Source of the DNA: Clostridium beijerinckii HUN142
Lineage (GTDB): Bacteria > Bacillota > Clostridia > Clostridiales > Clostridiaceae
Direction: 5' to 3'
DNA length: 64,000 bases
Assembly: GCF_000621745.1 (NCBI RefSeq)
Contig: NZ_JHXK01000025.1
Location: forward strand, 32,208 to 96,207
Position 1 is the stretch's first letter. Each line of letters starts with the position of its first letter. Made by a program: the position numbers and the translations under genes. Below the pieces are notes generated by a model, which did not search any database, was not told the origin of the DNA, and saw only the letters and a list, made by a program, of their open reading frames with translations. Of this stretch, positions 46,344-54,193 are shown piece by piece.

Positions 46344-46709
46344 TTAATTATTGAAAATCTCCTTTGCAACCGCTACAGCATTTAATACTTTTGGAAAGCC
46401 AACATAGGGAATACATTGTAAGAATACTTCTATTATTTCTTCTTTAGATATCCCAACGTTTAATGCTCCGTTAATATGAACTTTTAATTGGTTTTCGCAC
46501 CCTCCTAGCGTAGTAAGAGCAGATAAAGTAACAAGCTCCCTTTGTTTTAAATCAAATGTTGGTCTTGTATAAATATCTCCAAAAGCAAATTCAATAATGT
46601 ATTTTCCAAGGTCTGGAGCTATATCCTTAAGTGATTCTATTACAGCTGTTCCAGCGTTTCCATCCACCTCATTGAGTTTATTTATCCCTTTTTCATATCT
46701 ATTTTCCAT
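46344..46709 (-). CDS. Carboxymuconolactone decarboxylase family protein (AhpD-like)
   Basis: 121 residues. Family pattern RELVTLSALTTLGGCENQLKVH with the helix-turn of LNVGISKEEIIEVFLQ and PYVGFPKVLNAVAVAK is present. Where peroxidase-type AhpD has CxxC, this has GGCENQ with one Cys, so a plain thiol peroxidase role is unlikely. Divergent from a MerR gene 79 bases away, which probably regulates it. RBS TAGGAGGTATT. Confidence 0.85.
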   Translation of the reverse strand: MENRYEKGINKLNEVDGNAGTAVIESLKDIAPDLGKYIIEFAFGDIYTRPTFDLKQRELVTLSALTTLGGCENQLKVHINGALNVGISKEEIIEVFLQCIPYVGFPKVLNAVAVAKEIFNN

Positions 46710-46788
46710 AATTGTAATACCTCCTATTCTTTGATAATATTATCTTATATGATGGAGTTAACTCCATGTCAAGAGGTAGGTGATTATT

Positions 46789-47151
46789 TTGAATTATTAT
46801 ATAGGAGAGTTTTCTGAAAAAATTGGTTTGAGCATTGATACACTAAGATATTATGAAAAGCTTGGTCTGATTTATCCTGAAAGAAATGAAGCTAATAAAA
46901 GAGTATATTCTGAAAAAGATATTGAGTGGCTAAAATTTATAATTCGATTAAAGGAAATAAATATGCCAATTAAGCAGATACAATACTATTCTAAATTGAG
47001 ATATGAGGGCGATGATACAATAAAGGAAAGATTAGAATTACTTGAAGAACAAATGGATAGGTTAAATATTGAAAAGAGAAAAATCGAAGAAAATATAATG
47101 CACTTGGATAAAAAGATTGGTATTTATAAGAAAATGATAGGTGAAAATTAA
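46789..47151 (+). CDS. MerR family transcriptional regulator
   Basis: 120 residues from TTG 46789 (AAGAGGTAGGTG upstream). N-terminal winged HTH YYIGEFSEKIGLSIDTLRYY and EKLGLIYPERNEANKRVYSE, then a dimer coiled coil (LLEEQMDRLNIEKRKIEENI). No metal-binding Cys, so it belongs to the small-molecule or stress group. Pattern of MerR divergent from a CMD gene is common and suggests local control. Confidence 0.87.
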   Translation: MNYYIGEFSEKIGLSIDTLRYYEKLGLIYPERNEANKRVYSEKDIEWLKFIIRLKEINMPIKQIQYYSKLRYEGDDTIKERLELLEEQMDRLNIEKRKIEENIMHLDKKIGIYKKMIGEN

Positions 47152-47201
47152 CTAATGACTGTTTAGATGATTTTTATTAAATAATATATGGGAGGATTGA
47201 A

Positions 47202-47426
47202 ATGAGCAATATGCAAGCAATTATATGGTTTTTTCCTATATTATTTATTATCCATGATTTTGAAGAAATAATTTTTATACAATCATGGATAAGTAAAAAT
47301 AGGTATTATTTATGTGAAAAGTTTCCAGCGTTATCAAAAAAATTATTGCCTCATTTCGATAATATTACAACGGCATCTTTTGCTTTTGGGGTAGCTGAAG
47401 AATTTATTACTTTATTGTTGAGGTAG
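47202..47426 (+). pseudogene. Truncated HXXEE domain membrane protein
   Basis: 74 residues covering only the N-terminal part of the family: first helix and the HDFEE signature (HDFEEIIFIQSWI), then HFDNITTASFAFGVAEEFI, stopping inside the second conserved region. Intact members have roughly twice this length and three or more membrane helices. The stop falls 20 bases inside the end of the convergent Lrp gene, so the rest appears deleted. RBS GGGAGGATTG is intact. Confidence 0.7.
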
Positions 47427-47820
47427 ATAAACTTAATCTGTAAGTACCATATTCCATAATTTTATCAAGTAATAAATTAATTTCATCCATATTAGAGCAT
47501 ATGACTTTAAGCAAATAGCAGCCATCTCCACTAATCCTATGGGCCTCAGTTATAATTGTATTTTCTTTAATAAATTTTGTTAATTTATCATGTTGTGTGG
47601 TTTTCATGAAAATAGTAATAAATGCAGTAATGTTTTTGCCCAGCAGAGAATTATTAATGCATACAGTATACTGTGTTATTATACCTAAATCCTGAAGTCG
47701 TATAATTCTATTGGATACTCCCTGAGGGGTTAAGTGTACATGATCACCAATTTCCTTAAGCGGTATTTTTGAATTAATCAATAGCATGTTTAAAATCTTC
47801 AAATCTATTTCATCAAACAT
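47407..47820 (-). CDS. Lrp/AsnC family transcriptional regulator
   Basis: 137 residues. HTH KILNMLLINSKIPLKEIGDH and LTPQGVSNRIIRLQDLGIIT; RAM domain follows (ITAFITIFMKTTQHDKLTKF). Faces a cysteine hydrolase gene divergently, 125 bases apart, which is its likely target. Its 3' end overlaps the truncated HXXEE gene. Ribosome site is weak (AAAGGA well upstream). Confidence 0.85.
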   Translation of the reverse strand: MFDEIDLKILNMLLINSKIPLKEIGDHVHLTPQGVSNRIIRLQDLGIITQYTVCINNSLLGKNITAFITIFMKTTQHDKLTKFIKENTIITEAHRISGDGCYLLKVICSNMDEINLLLDKIMEYGTYRLSLSTSTIK

Positions 47821-47945
47821 ATAGCCTAAAATCCTTTCATTTTTAAAGAGAAACTAATGAATATCTTTCACATTTCAACCTTAATTTAAGATACTATTAG
47901 TATAACAAATATAAGTAAATCAGCAAATATAAAGGTGGAATGAAA

Positions 47946-48491
47946 ATGAAAAAAGCATTACTAGTAATTGATGTGCAAAATGAATATTTTACAGGTAAAT
48001 TAAAAGTAACTTATCCTAATAATAGCTTTGATAATATATTGAAGGTAATGGATTATGCAAAAGAGAATAATATAATTGTTATATTTGTACAGCATACAGC
48101 ACTTTCTGGAGACACATTTATTAAGAATTCAAATGGATGGGAACTACACTCAATGATTATTGAGAAATCGTACGACTATCTTATTGAGAAAACTAAGCCA
48201 AGCAGTTTTTATGAAACAAATTTAGAAGAAATATTAAAAAAAGAAAATATAACTGAGATAGTTATCTCAGGATATATGACTCAAATGTGCTGTGACACGA
48301 CAGCGAGGGAAGCTTTCCATAGAGGCTACCACGTTGACTTCTTGTCAGATGCTACAGGTACTATAGATGTAAATAATGAAGTGGGTTCTATAAGTAGTAA
48401 AGATCTTCATAAAGCTACTTTAATTGCTCAAAGTTTAAAATTTAGTAATGTAATAAGTACTATGGAATGGATGAAATTATCTAAAATTTAA
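47946..48491 (+). CDS. Isochorismatase-family cysteine hydrolase
   Basis: 181 residues from ATG 47946, which is properly spaced from AAAGGTGG; an ATG two codons earlier is too close. Triad residues: Asp in LLVIDVQNEYF, Lys in IEKTKPSSFYET, and the nucleophilic Cys in GYMTQMCCDTTAREAF, preceded by the cis-peptide VISGYMT region. Such enzymes hydrolyse amides or vinyl ethers (nicotinamidase, isochorismatase and relatives); substrate not known. Followed by a terminator. Confidence 0.85.
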   Translation: MKKALLVIDVQNEYFTGKLKVTYPNNSFDNILKVMDYAKENNIIVIFVQHTALSGDTFIKNSNGWELHSMIIEKSYDYLIEKTKPSSFYETNLEEILKKENITEIVISGYMTQMCCDTTAREAFHRGYHVDFLSDATGTIDVNNEVGSISSKDLHKATLIAQSLKFSNVISTMEWMKLSKI

Positions 48492-48547
48492 TTTTGCATA
48501 GTACTCATATTATAAATAGAATATAGATTATATCTATAAATGATGCT

Positions 48548-48595
48548 AGGGTTAAAAGTAGCTTTCTTTGTTACTTTTAATCCTATTATTTTTAT
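48548..48595 (+). terminator. Terminator after the cysteine hydrolase
   Basis: AGGGTTAAAAGTA/TACTTTTAATCCT with one wobble pair, 11-base loop, T-rich tail. Confidence 0.8.
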
Positions 48596-48800
48596 AACTA
48601 GAAAAATAAAGAAGTTTAGTTTTCAAAAAAATATATATATTTGAAAATTATAGAATGGTCAAAGTCCAGCAAATTAGGTATTCGTAGCTATTTTAATCTC
48701 TTTAGTTAAAGGATATTAAATTGTCTACACAAGATTACAAATATGAAAAGTGAGTAATAAAAGATTCGAAAATTTACTAAAGAATCTATTTTATAATTTT

Positions 48801-48814
48801 AATAAACGTTTATT
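48801..48814. promoter_or_regulatory. cre-like palindrome upstream of xylFII
   Basis: Perfect 14-bp palindrome AATAAACGTTTATT, 48 bases before the -35 of the xylFII promoter. Fits the relaxed CcpA site with central CG. Confidence 0.45.
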
Positions 48815-48861
48815 TATGATATTGTTATTTTATCTCTTATGAAAAGCTATACAAAAATATA

Positions 48862-48890
48862 TTGACTTAGAAAAAGAACAAATATAGAAT
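48862..48890 (+). promoter_or_regulatory. Promoter of xylFII-lytS-yesN
   Basis: TTGACT (48862-48867), 17-base spacer, TAGAAT (48885-48890), 80 bases before the ATG. Confidence 0.65.
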
Positions 48891-48970
48891 AACATTATTA
48901 AAGGACATTTTAAAAGTGGTTTTATAATGTTATATATTTCATTAATTTTATTAAAAAGGAGATCTTAGTA

Positions 48971-49951
48971 ATGAAATTCTTAAAGAGCGTTTTGGTCATT
49001 ATACTTATTGCTCTTTTTTTAGGGAGTAATTTATATTTTATTAATTTATTAAGAGACAAGAAAGTAGAAAAGGAACCGATAAAACCTAAGATAGTGCTGA
49101 TTTCTCATATAAAGACTAATCCATATTGGATTGATATAAAAGCAGGTGCAGAAAGAGCTGCTAAAGAAAGAGGTGCAGTGGTTGAATTTTTAGGACCTAC
49201 AACTGCAAGTACTGAAGATGGGCTAAAACTTTTTGATATGGCTACATCAGCAAAGGTGAGTGGCATAATAACATATGTTCAAGAAGAAGGACAATATAAA
49301 AAGAAGATCAATAGCGCAATGGAAAAGGGTATTCCAGTAGTTACAATAGATTCAGATGAAGAAGATAGCAATAGAATAGCATATGTTGGCACAGATAATG
49401 TTTTAGCTGGACAAGTTGCCGGGAAGGAAATGGTCAAGCAAATAGGAACGTCTGGAAATGTAGCAATAGTAATGGGAGGAAAAAACGTAAAGAATCAGAA
49501 AGAAAGGGTAGAAGGTTTTACACAATATATAAAATCGAATTCTAACTTGAAAATTGTAGATACAGATTCATCGGATGCGATGCTTCTTGAGGCAGAAATT
49601 ATAACAAGAAAAATATTAAATAGAAATGATAACATAAATGCTTTATTTTGTACCTCAGCTCTTGACGGAATAGGCGCTGCAAGAGCAGTAAAAGATTTAA
49701 ATTATAAGGATAGGGTAAAAATTATATGTTTTGATGATTTGGATGATACTTTAAGCAATATTAGAAATGGACTAGTTTCAGCAACAATAGTGCAGAAAAG
49801 TAATGAAATGGGTTATAGGGCAGTTAATATTATTATGGACAAAATTGAAGGGAAATCAAATAAGTTTTCAAAATCACTAATCGATGTAAATGTAATTAAT
49901 AAGAGCAATATAGATAGCTATAAGCGAGGAGATGATAAAGTTGAAAACTAA
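48971..49951 (+). CDS. xylFII: XylFII-like membrane-anchored xylose-binding sensor protein
   Basis: 326 residues. A signal-anchor helix (about 4-25) with no lipobox Cys keeps it in the membrane, facing out. The rest is a type I periplasmic binding protein (IVLISHIKTNPYWIDIKAGA, GIPVVTIDSDEEDSNRIAYV, GNVAIVMGGKNVKNQKERV). It overlaps lytS by several codons. In C. beijerinckii the equivalent XylFII binds xylose and forms a complex with LytS, which signals to YesN and turns on xylFGH. RBS AAAGGAGATC. Gene order here is the same. Confidence 0.9.
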   Translation: MKFLKSVLVIILIALFLGSNLYFINLLRDKKVEKEPIKPKIVLISHIKTNPYWIDIKAGAERAAKERGAVVEFLGPTTASTEDGLKLFDMATSAKVSGIITYVQEEGQYKKKINSAMEKGIPVVTIDSDEEDSNRIAYVGTDNVLAGQVAGKEMVKQIGTSGNVAIVMGGKNVKNQKERVEGFTQYIKSNSNLKIVDTDSSDAMLLEAEIITRKILNRNDNINALFCTSALDGIGAARAVKDLNYKDRVKIICFDDLDDTLSNIRNGLVSATIVQKSNEMGYRAVNIIMDKIEGKSNKFSKSLIDVNVINKSNIDSYKRGDDKVEN

Positions 49952-51437
49952 AAGCTTAAATAGTAAATTTATAATGTTTGTTATATGCTTAATTATTCCT
50001 ATATGTATATGCAATATTATATCCTTGGCGATGAGCAAAAAAATTGAGGACGGGTATGTTAATATGCTTAACAATATGCTCATTACTAATGAAATTAAGC
50101 AGCATGTTGACAGCTCTTTAGATAATTTTAATCAATATATATTGAATGGAACTCCAAGTAAGAAAGAAAGCTATAATAATGAGGTGATTCTTGCAAAACA
50201 AAAAATTGGTAATCTTAAGAAAAATTCTGATGATGTAAATCAATATATTTTAAGAGATCTAGATAATACTTTAGATTCTTATATAGAAAGTTCTAAAAAT
50301 ACAATATCTGCTTATGAAAATAAGGAGGGATACGTTTTTTACTATGATGATTTTGTAGCGGCCAAGAATATTGCATCATATTGTGATGCATATGCATCGA
50401 CTTTAATGCAAAATTTCCTAGAGGCTAATAGCATAGCATATAAAGAACTAAATAGAAATAGCAGCGTAATATATATAGGACTAGCTACATATCTTATATT
50501 AATTTTAGCTTTGTGTGTAGTTTATGCATTAACATTTATAAGACATATATCTGAGGGCTTAAAGGGTATGGTTGAAATATCAAACAAAGTATCAAAAGGT
50601 CAATTTGAATATTATGAAGGTAACAAAACTGACATTTATGAGTTAGATATTTTAACAAAAACATTTAATACTATGATTACAGATATAAAAAATCTTATTA
50701 GTTCGCTTAATGGGAAGATCGTATTAGAAAAAAAATTAAAAGAAGAGGAGATGAAAAATCTAAAATATGAGAATGCTTTAAAAGAATTTGATTTAAAGGT
50801 ATTACAGTCTCAAATAAACCCACATTTCTTATTTAATACCCTAAATTGTATAAACGCGACAGCAATAATGGAAAATGCGATAACTACAAGTAAATTAATT
50901 AAATCAGTATCTAATATTTTAAGATATTCTTTAAGAAGTATGAGTACAAATGCACTATTGGAAGATGAAATAAAGATTGTAAAGGATTATATTTATATTC
51001 AGGAATGCAGGTTTGATGATAGGGTAAAATTTAATCTAAGTACAAATATGGATATGAAAAAAGTTAAAGTTCCCGGAATGACAATACAACCATTAGTAGA
51101 AAATGCATTTATACATGGGATTGAAGGGAAAGAAGATGGTGGATATATAAATATATATATTGATGAGGAAAATGGTGAGTGTAATGTTTTAATTGAAGAT
51201 AATGGTGTTGGCATTTCTAAAGAAGTTTTGGATAAGATTAATAATTATAATTATGATGCAAAACATACAGGGCATACAACAGGCCTTGGAATAAATATAG
51301 TAGAAAAGAGGCTTAGATATTTATATAACAAGAAAAATATGTTTAAAGTAGAAAGTGAAGAAGGCAAAGGGACTAAAGTTTATTTGAAAATACCTATAAT
51401 GGGGGATGAGAATAATGATGAAAATATTAATTGCTGA
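49941..51437 (+). CDS. lytS: LytS-type sensor histidine kinase
   Basis: 498 residues from TTG 49941, 9 bases after GCGAGGAG; the ATG at 49932 abuts that site. Two membrane helices (about 11-28 and 176-200) enclose an outside domain that would meet XylFII. A HAMP-like linker and coiled coil follow, then the His_kinase domain LQSQINPHFLFNTLNCINAT (phospho-His near 295) and a HATPase region (NAFIHGIEG, EDNGVGIS, GLGINIVEKRL). Overlaps xylFII at its start and yesN at its end, so the three are translationally coupled. Confidence 0.92.
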   Translation: MKTKSLNSKFIMFVICLIIPICICNIISLAMSKKIEDGYVNMLNNMLITNEIKQHVDSSLDNFNQYILNGTPSKKESYNNEVILAKQKIGNLKKNSDDVNQYILRDLDNTLDSYIESSKNTISAYENKEGYVFYYDDFVAAKNIASYCDAYASTLMQNFLEANSIAYKELNRNSSVIYIGLATYLILILALCVVYALTFIRHISEGLKGMVEISNKVSKGQFEYYEGNKTDIYELDILTKTFNTMITDIKNLISSLNGKIVLEKKLKEEEMKNLKYENALKEFDLKVLQSQINPHFLFNTLNCINATAIMENAITTSKLIKSVSNILRYSLRSMSTNALLEDEIKIVKDYIYIQECRFDDRVKFNLSTNMDMKKVKVPGMTIQPLVENAFIHGIEGKEDGGYINIYIDEENGECNVLIEDNGVGISKEVLDKINNYNYDAKHTGHTTGLGINIVEKRLRYLYNKKNMFKVESEEGKGTKVYLKIPIMGDENNDENINC

Positions 51438-52755
51438 TGATGAAAAGTATGATAGGGAAACGGTTAAACATATAATAAAGGAAAATTTTTTAGAAGAGTT
51501 AGAAATATACGAAGCCAAAAACGGGAGAGAAGCAATTGAACTATCTGAAAGCATCAGACCAGATATAGTTATTATTGATATAAAAATGCCTGGTATTGAT
51601 GGAATACAGGCATTAAAGGAAATGACAGCAACTTTACCAAACTTATATAGCATAATTTTGACAGCATATGATTATTTTGATTTTGCATTGGAAGCCGTAA
51701 AAATAAATGTGAAAGAATATCTTCTAAAGCCATTTACCAAGGAAGAGATTATAGAAAAAATTGCTGTAGGGATTAAATGGGTGAAAAAAGAACAGGAGAA
51801 AAGAAAAAGTGAAATTAAAGATAAGGAAAAAATATATACTTTATTGCCTGTACTTGAAAATCAATTAAGTGACCTTATAATAAATGATAAGCTTAAAGGC
51901 GTTGATTATGGAATGTATTTACAATGCTTAGATATGGATTTTATGAATAGCTATGCAATGGTCATTTCAATAAAGGATAAATATGCTTATAAAGATATTA
52001 GTAGAAGTGAAAGGGATCAAGTTAAAATTAAGATAGGAGAATATATTAAAGAATATATTAATAGAAGATATAAATGTATAGGTAACTATGTATTTTATGA
52101 AGAATTAACGTATTTTATACAAATAGATAATGAGGAAACTCAAGATTTTAAAAGTTTAGAGATTGATCTTGCATTTAATTTAAGGAGAGAAATAAAGAAG
52201 AGGTTTAATGTTTCAATAAGGGCAGGTCTTGGAGAAATATTTGATTCAGTAGAGCAAATTGTGGAATCTTATAGACAAGCTATGAAATGTTTAGTATATA
52301 ACTCAGACAATGTAAATATTATTTATATTGATGATATAGAAGGAAAATTGATGAATGATAGTTTTTTAGTCGGGATATCAGGGGATACAAAGTTAGGTAA
52401 AAATAAAAATTCAAATAAAATAAAGATGAAACTATTTGAAAGTGTAAAACAATTTATTAGAGAAAATATTGAAACAGAGTTAGAACTAGAGAAGGTAGCG
52501 AGCAATTTTGGATTAAGTGTCTATTATTTTAGCAGGACATTTAAAGAAGTAACCGGCATTAATTTTTCGGAATATGTAAATAAATGCAGAATAGATGTTG
52601 CAAAGGAATTACTTTCAACTGGAGAAATGAATGTGAAAGAGGTTTGCTACAAAGTAGGATACAATGATCCTAATTATTTCAGCAAAGTATTTAAGAAATA
52701 TGAAGGTGTTAGTCCTGCAAATTTTAAAGGAAACATGGAAGAAAAGATTTTTTGA
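51415..52755 (+). CDS. yesN: YesN-type response regulator (receiver plus AraC HTH)
   Basis: 446 residues from ATG 51415, 9 bases after GGGGG. Receiver domain: KILIADDEKYDRETV, phospho-acceptor Asp near 55 in IVIIDIKMPGIDG, TAYDYFDFA and Lys in LLKPFTKEEI. A long middle region (about 125-335) and a C-terminal AraC double HTH (ELEKVASNFGLSVYYFSRTF, NVKEVCYKVGYNDPNYFSKV, SPANFKG). Output of the xylose sensor; expected to bind direct repeats ahead of xylF. A terminator follows. Confidence 0.92.
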   Translation: MMKILIADDEKYDRETVKHIIKENFLEELEIYEAKNGREAIELSESIRPDIVIIDIKMPGIDGIQALKEMTATLPNLYSIILTAYDYFDFALEAVKINVKEYLLKPFTKEEIIEKIAVGIKWVKKEQEKRKSEIKDKEKIYTLLPVLENQLSDLIINDKLKGVDYGMYLQCLDMDFMNSYAMVISIKDKYAYKDISRSERDQVKIKIGEYIKEYINRRYKCIGNYVFYEELTYFIQIDNEETQDFKSLEIDLAFNLRREIKKRFNVSIRAGLGEIFDSVEQIVESYRQAMKCLVYNSDNVNIIYIDDIEGKLMNDSFLVGISGDTKLGKNKNSNKIKMKLFESVKQFIRENIETELELEKVASNFGLSVYYFSRTFKEVTGINFSEYVNKCRIDVAKELLSTGEMNVKEVCYKVGYNDPNYFSKVFKKYEGVSPANFKGNMEEKIF

Positions 52756-52846
52756 AATTAATTAGTGAAAGATATGTTATTTATTATTCGGGAATTTTTT
52801 GATTTATAAAAAGCAATATATTACTAACAACATATCACAACGATAA

Positions 52847-52893
52847 AAAAGTCCAGACTATTTCTTATATTTAGATATTAGTCTGGATTTTCT
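52847..52893 (+). terminator. Terminator after yesN
   Basis: GTCCAGACTA/TAGTCTGGA(T) 9-10-bp stem, 18-base loop, TTTTCTTT. Confidence 0.8.
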
Positions 52894-52937
52894 TTATGTT
52901 TTGAATTATTTACTAGTAAAAATTTGCTGTAAAAAGA

Positions 52938-52964
52938 TAGCAATATAAGATTATAAATTAGCAA
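52938..52964 (+). promoter_or_regulatory. Candidate YesN-binding direct repeat upstream of xylF
   Basis: TAGCAA at 52938 and again at 52959, 21 bases apart, two helical turns, as an AraC-type dimer prefers. Second half-site ends 10 bases before the -35. Confidence 0.4.
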
Positions 52965-52974
52965 ACCAGTCTAT

Positions 52975-53002
52975 TTGAAACGTTTACTATAACGGATATA
53001 AT
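52975..53002 (+). promoter_or_regulatory. xylF promoter overlapped by a cre-like site
   Basis: TTGAAA (52975-52980), 16-base spacer, TATAAT (52997-53002). The -35 is part of TTGAAACGTTTACT, close to the CcpA cre consensus, so glucose repression by steric block is predicted. Confidence 0.6.
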
Positions 53003-53049
53003 TAAGACTGTAAAAGAGATCTATAATTAAAAAAAAAGGGGAGAAAAAG

Positions 53050-54129
53050 ATGAAATCTAAAAAAATGATTAAATTATTAGGTTTGGCACTAAGTGGGGTA
53101 CTAATATTTTCAGCATTGACAGGATGTGGAGCAAAAAAAGATGCACAAACATCTAGCAATGGAAATAAGAAAATAAAAATTGGTGTAAGTATGGACGACC
53201 TAAGACTTGAAAGATGGCAGCATGATAAGGAAATCTTTGAAGAAGAAGCTAAGAAACTTGGAGCAGATGTTGTTTTCCAATCTGCAAATGGGGATGATCC
53301 AACACAAATGTCACAAGCTGAGAATCTTATATCTCAAGGGGTAGATGTCTTAGTTGTAATACCACATAACGGTGAATCAATAGCACCAATTGTAGAAGAA
53401 GCTCACCAAAATAAAATAAAAGTATTGGCTTATGATAGATTGATTACCAATAGTGACTTAGATTACTATGTATCTTTTGATAATGTAAAGGTTGGAGAAT
53501 TACAAGCTAAAGCTATCGTGGATAAAACTCCAAAAGGAAATTATTTCATGATGGGAGGATCTCCAACAGACAATAATGCAAAATTATTTAGACAAGGACA
53601 AATGAACATAATAAAACCTTATGTAGATAAGGGAGATATAAAACTAGTAGGGGATCAATGGGTAAAAGATTGGTCAGCAGAGGAAGCATTAAAGATAATG
53701 GAAAATGCTTTGACAGCAAATAATAACAAACTTGATGCTGTAGTTGCATCAAATGATAGTACAGCAGGTGGTGCTATTCAAGCATTACAAGCACAAAGCT
53801 TAGCAGGAAAAATTACAATCTCTGGACAAGATGCAGATTTAGCTGGTTGCCAAAGAGTTGTTGAAGGAACTCAAACAATGACAATATACAAACCTATAAA
53901 AGATATTGCTGCAAAAGCAGCTGAAATGGCTGTAAAGATGGCTAAAGGTGAAGATGTTGAAACAGGTGGTACTGTAACTAACAATGGTAAAAAAGATGTC
54001 CCTTCAGTACTACTTACTCCAATAGCAGTTACAGCAGATAACATGAAAGATACTGTAATTAAAGATGGTTTCCAAAAGTTTGATGATGTATATAAAAATG
54101 TACCAGAAGATAAAAGACCAAGCAAATAA
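53050..54129 (+). CDS. xylF: D-xylose-binding lipoprotein XylF
   Basis: 359 residues. Lipoprotein signal with lipobox LTGC. Binding-protein domain IKIGVSMDDLRLERWQHDKE, VLAYDRLITNSDLDYYVSFD, and NDSTAGGAIQALQAQ as in E. coli XylF. Imports xylose with XylG and XylH. RBS AGGGGAGAAAA. A strong hairpin after the gene likely keeps its transcript level above that of xylGH. Confidence 0.93.
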   Translation: MKSKKMIKLLGLALSGVLIFSALTGCGAKKDAQTSSNGNKKIKIGVSMDDLRLERWQHDKEIFEEEAKKLGADVVFQSANGDDPTQMSQAENLISQGVDVLVVIPHNGESIAPIVEEAHQNKIKVLAYDRLITNSDLDYYVSFDNVKVGELQAKAIVDKTPKGNYFMMGGSPTDNNAKLFRQGQMNIIKPYVDKGDIKLVGDQWVKDWSAEEALKIMENALTANNNKLDAVVASNDSTAGGAIQALQAQSLAGKITISGQDADLAGCQRVVEGTQTMTIYKPIKDIAAKAAEMAVKMAKGEDVETGGTVTNNGKKDVPSVLLTPIAVTADNMKDTVIKDGFQKFDDVYKNVPEDKRPSK

Positions 54130-54135
54130 ATAAGA

Positions 54136-54173
54136 ATATTGGAGTCTGAATATATTGTGTCAGACTCCAATAT
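54136..54173 (+). promoter_or_regulatory. Intercistronic hairpin between xylF and xylG
   Basis: Perfect 14-bp stem (54136-54149 with 54160-54173), 10-base loop, no T-tract but a purine-rich ribosome site right after. Same position as the hairpin after araN. Confidence 0.75.
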
Positions 54174-54193
54174 AGAAAGGAGATAAGCATTTC

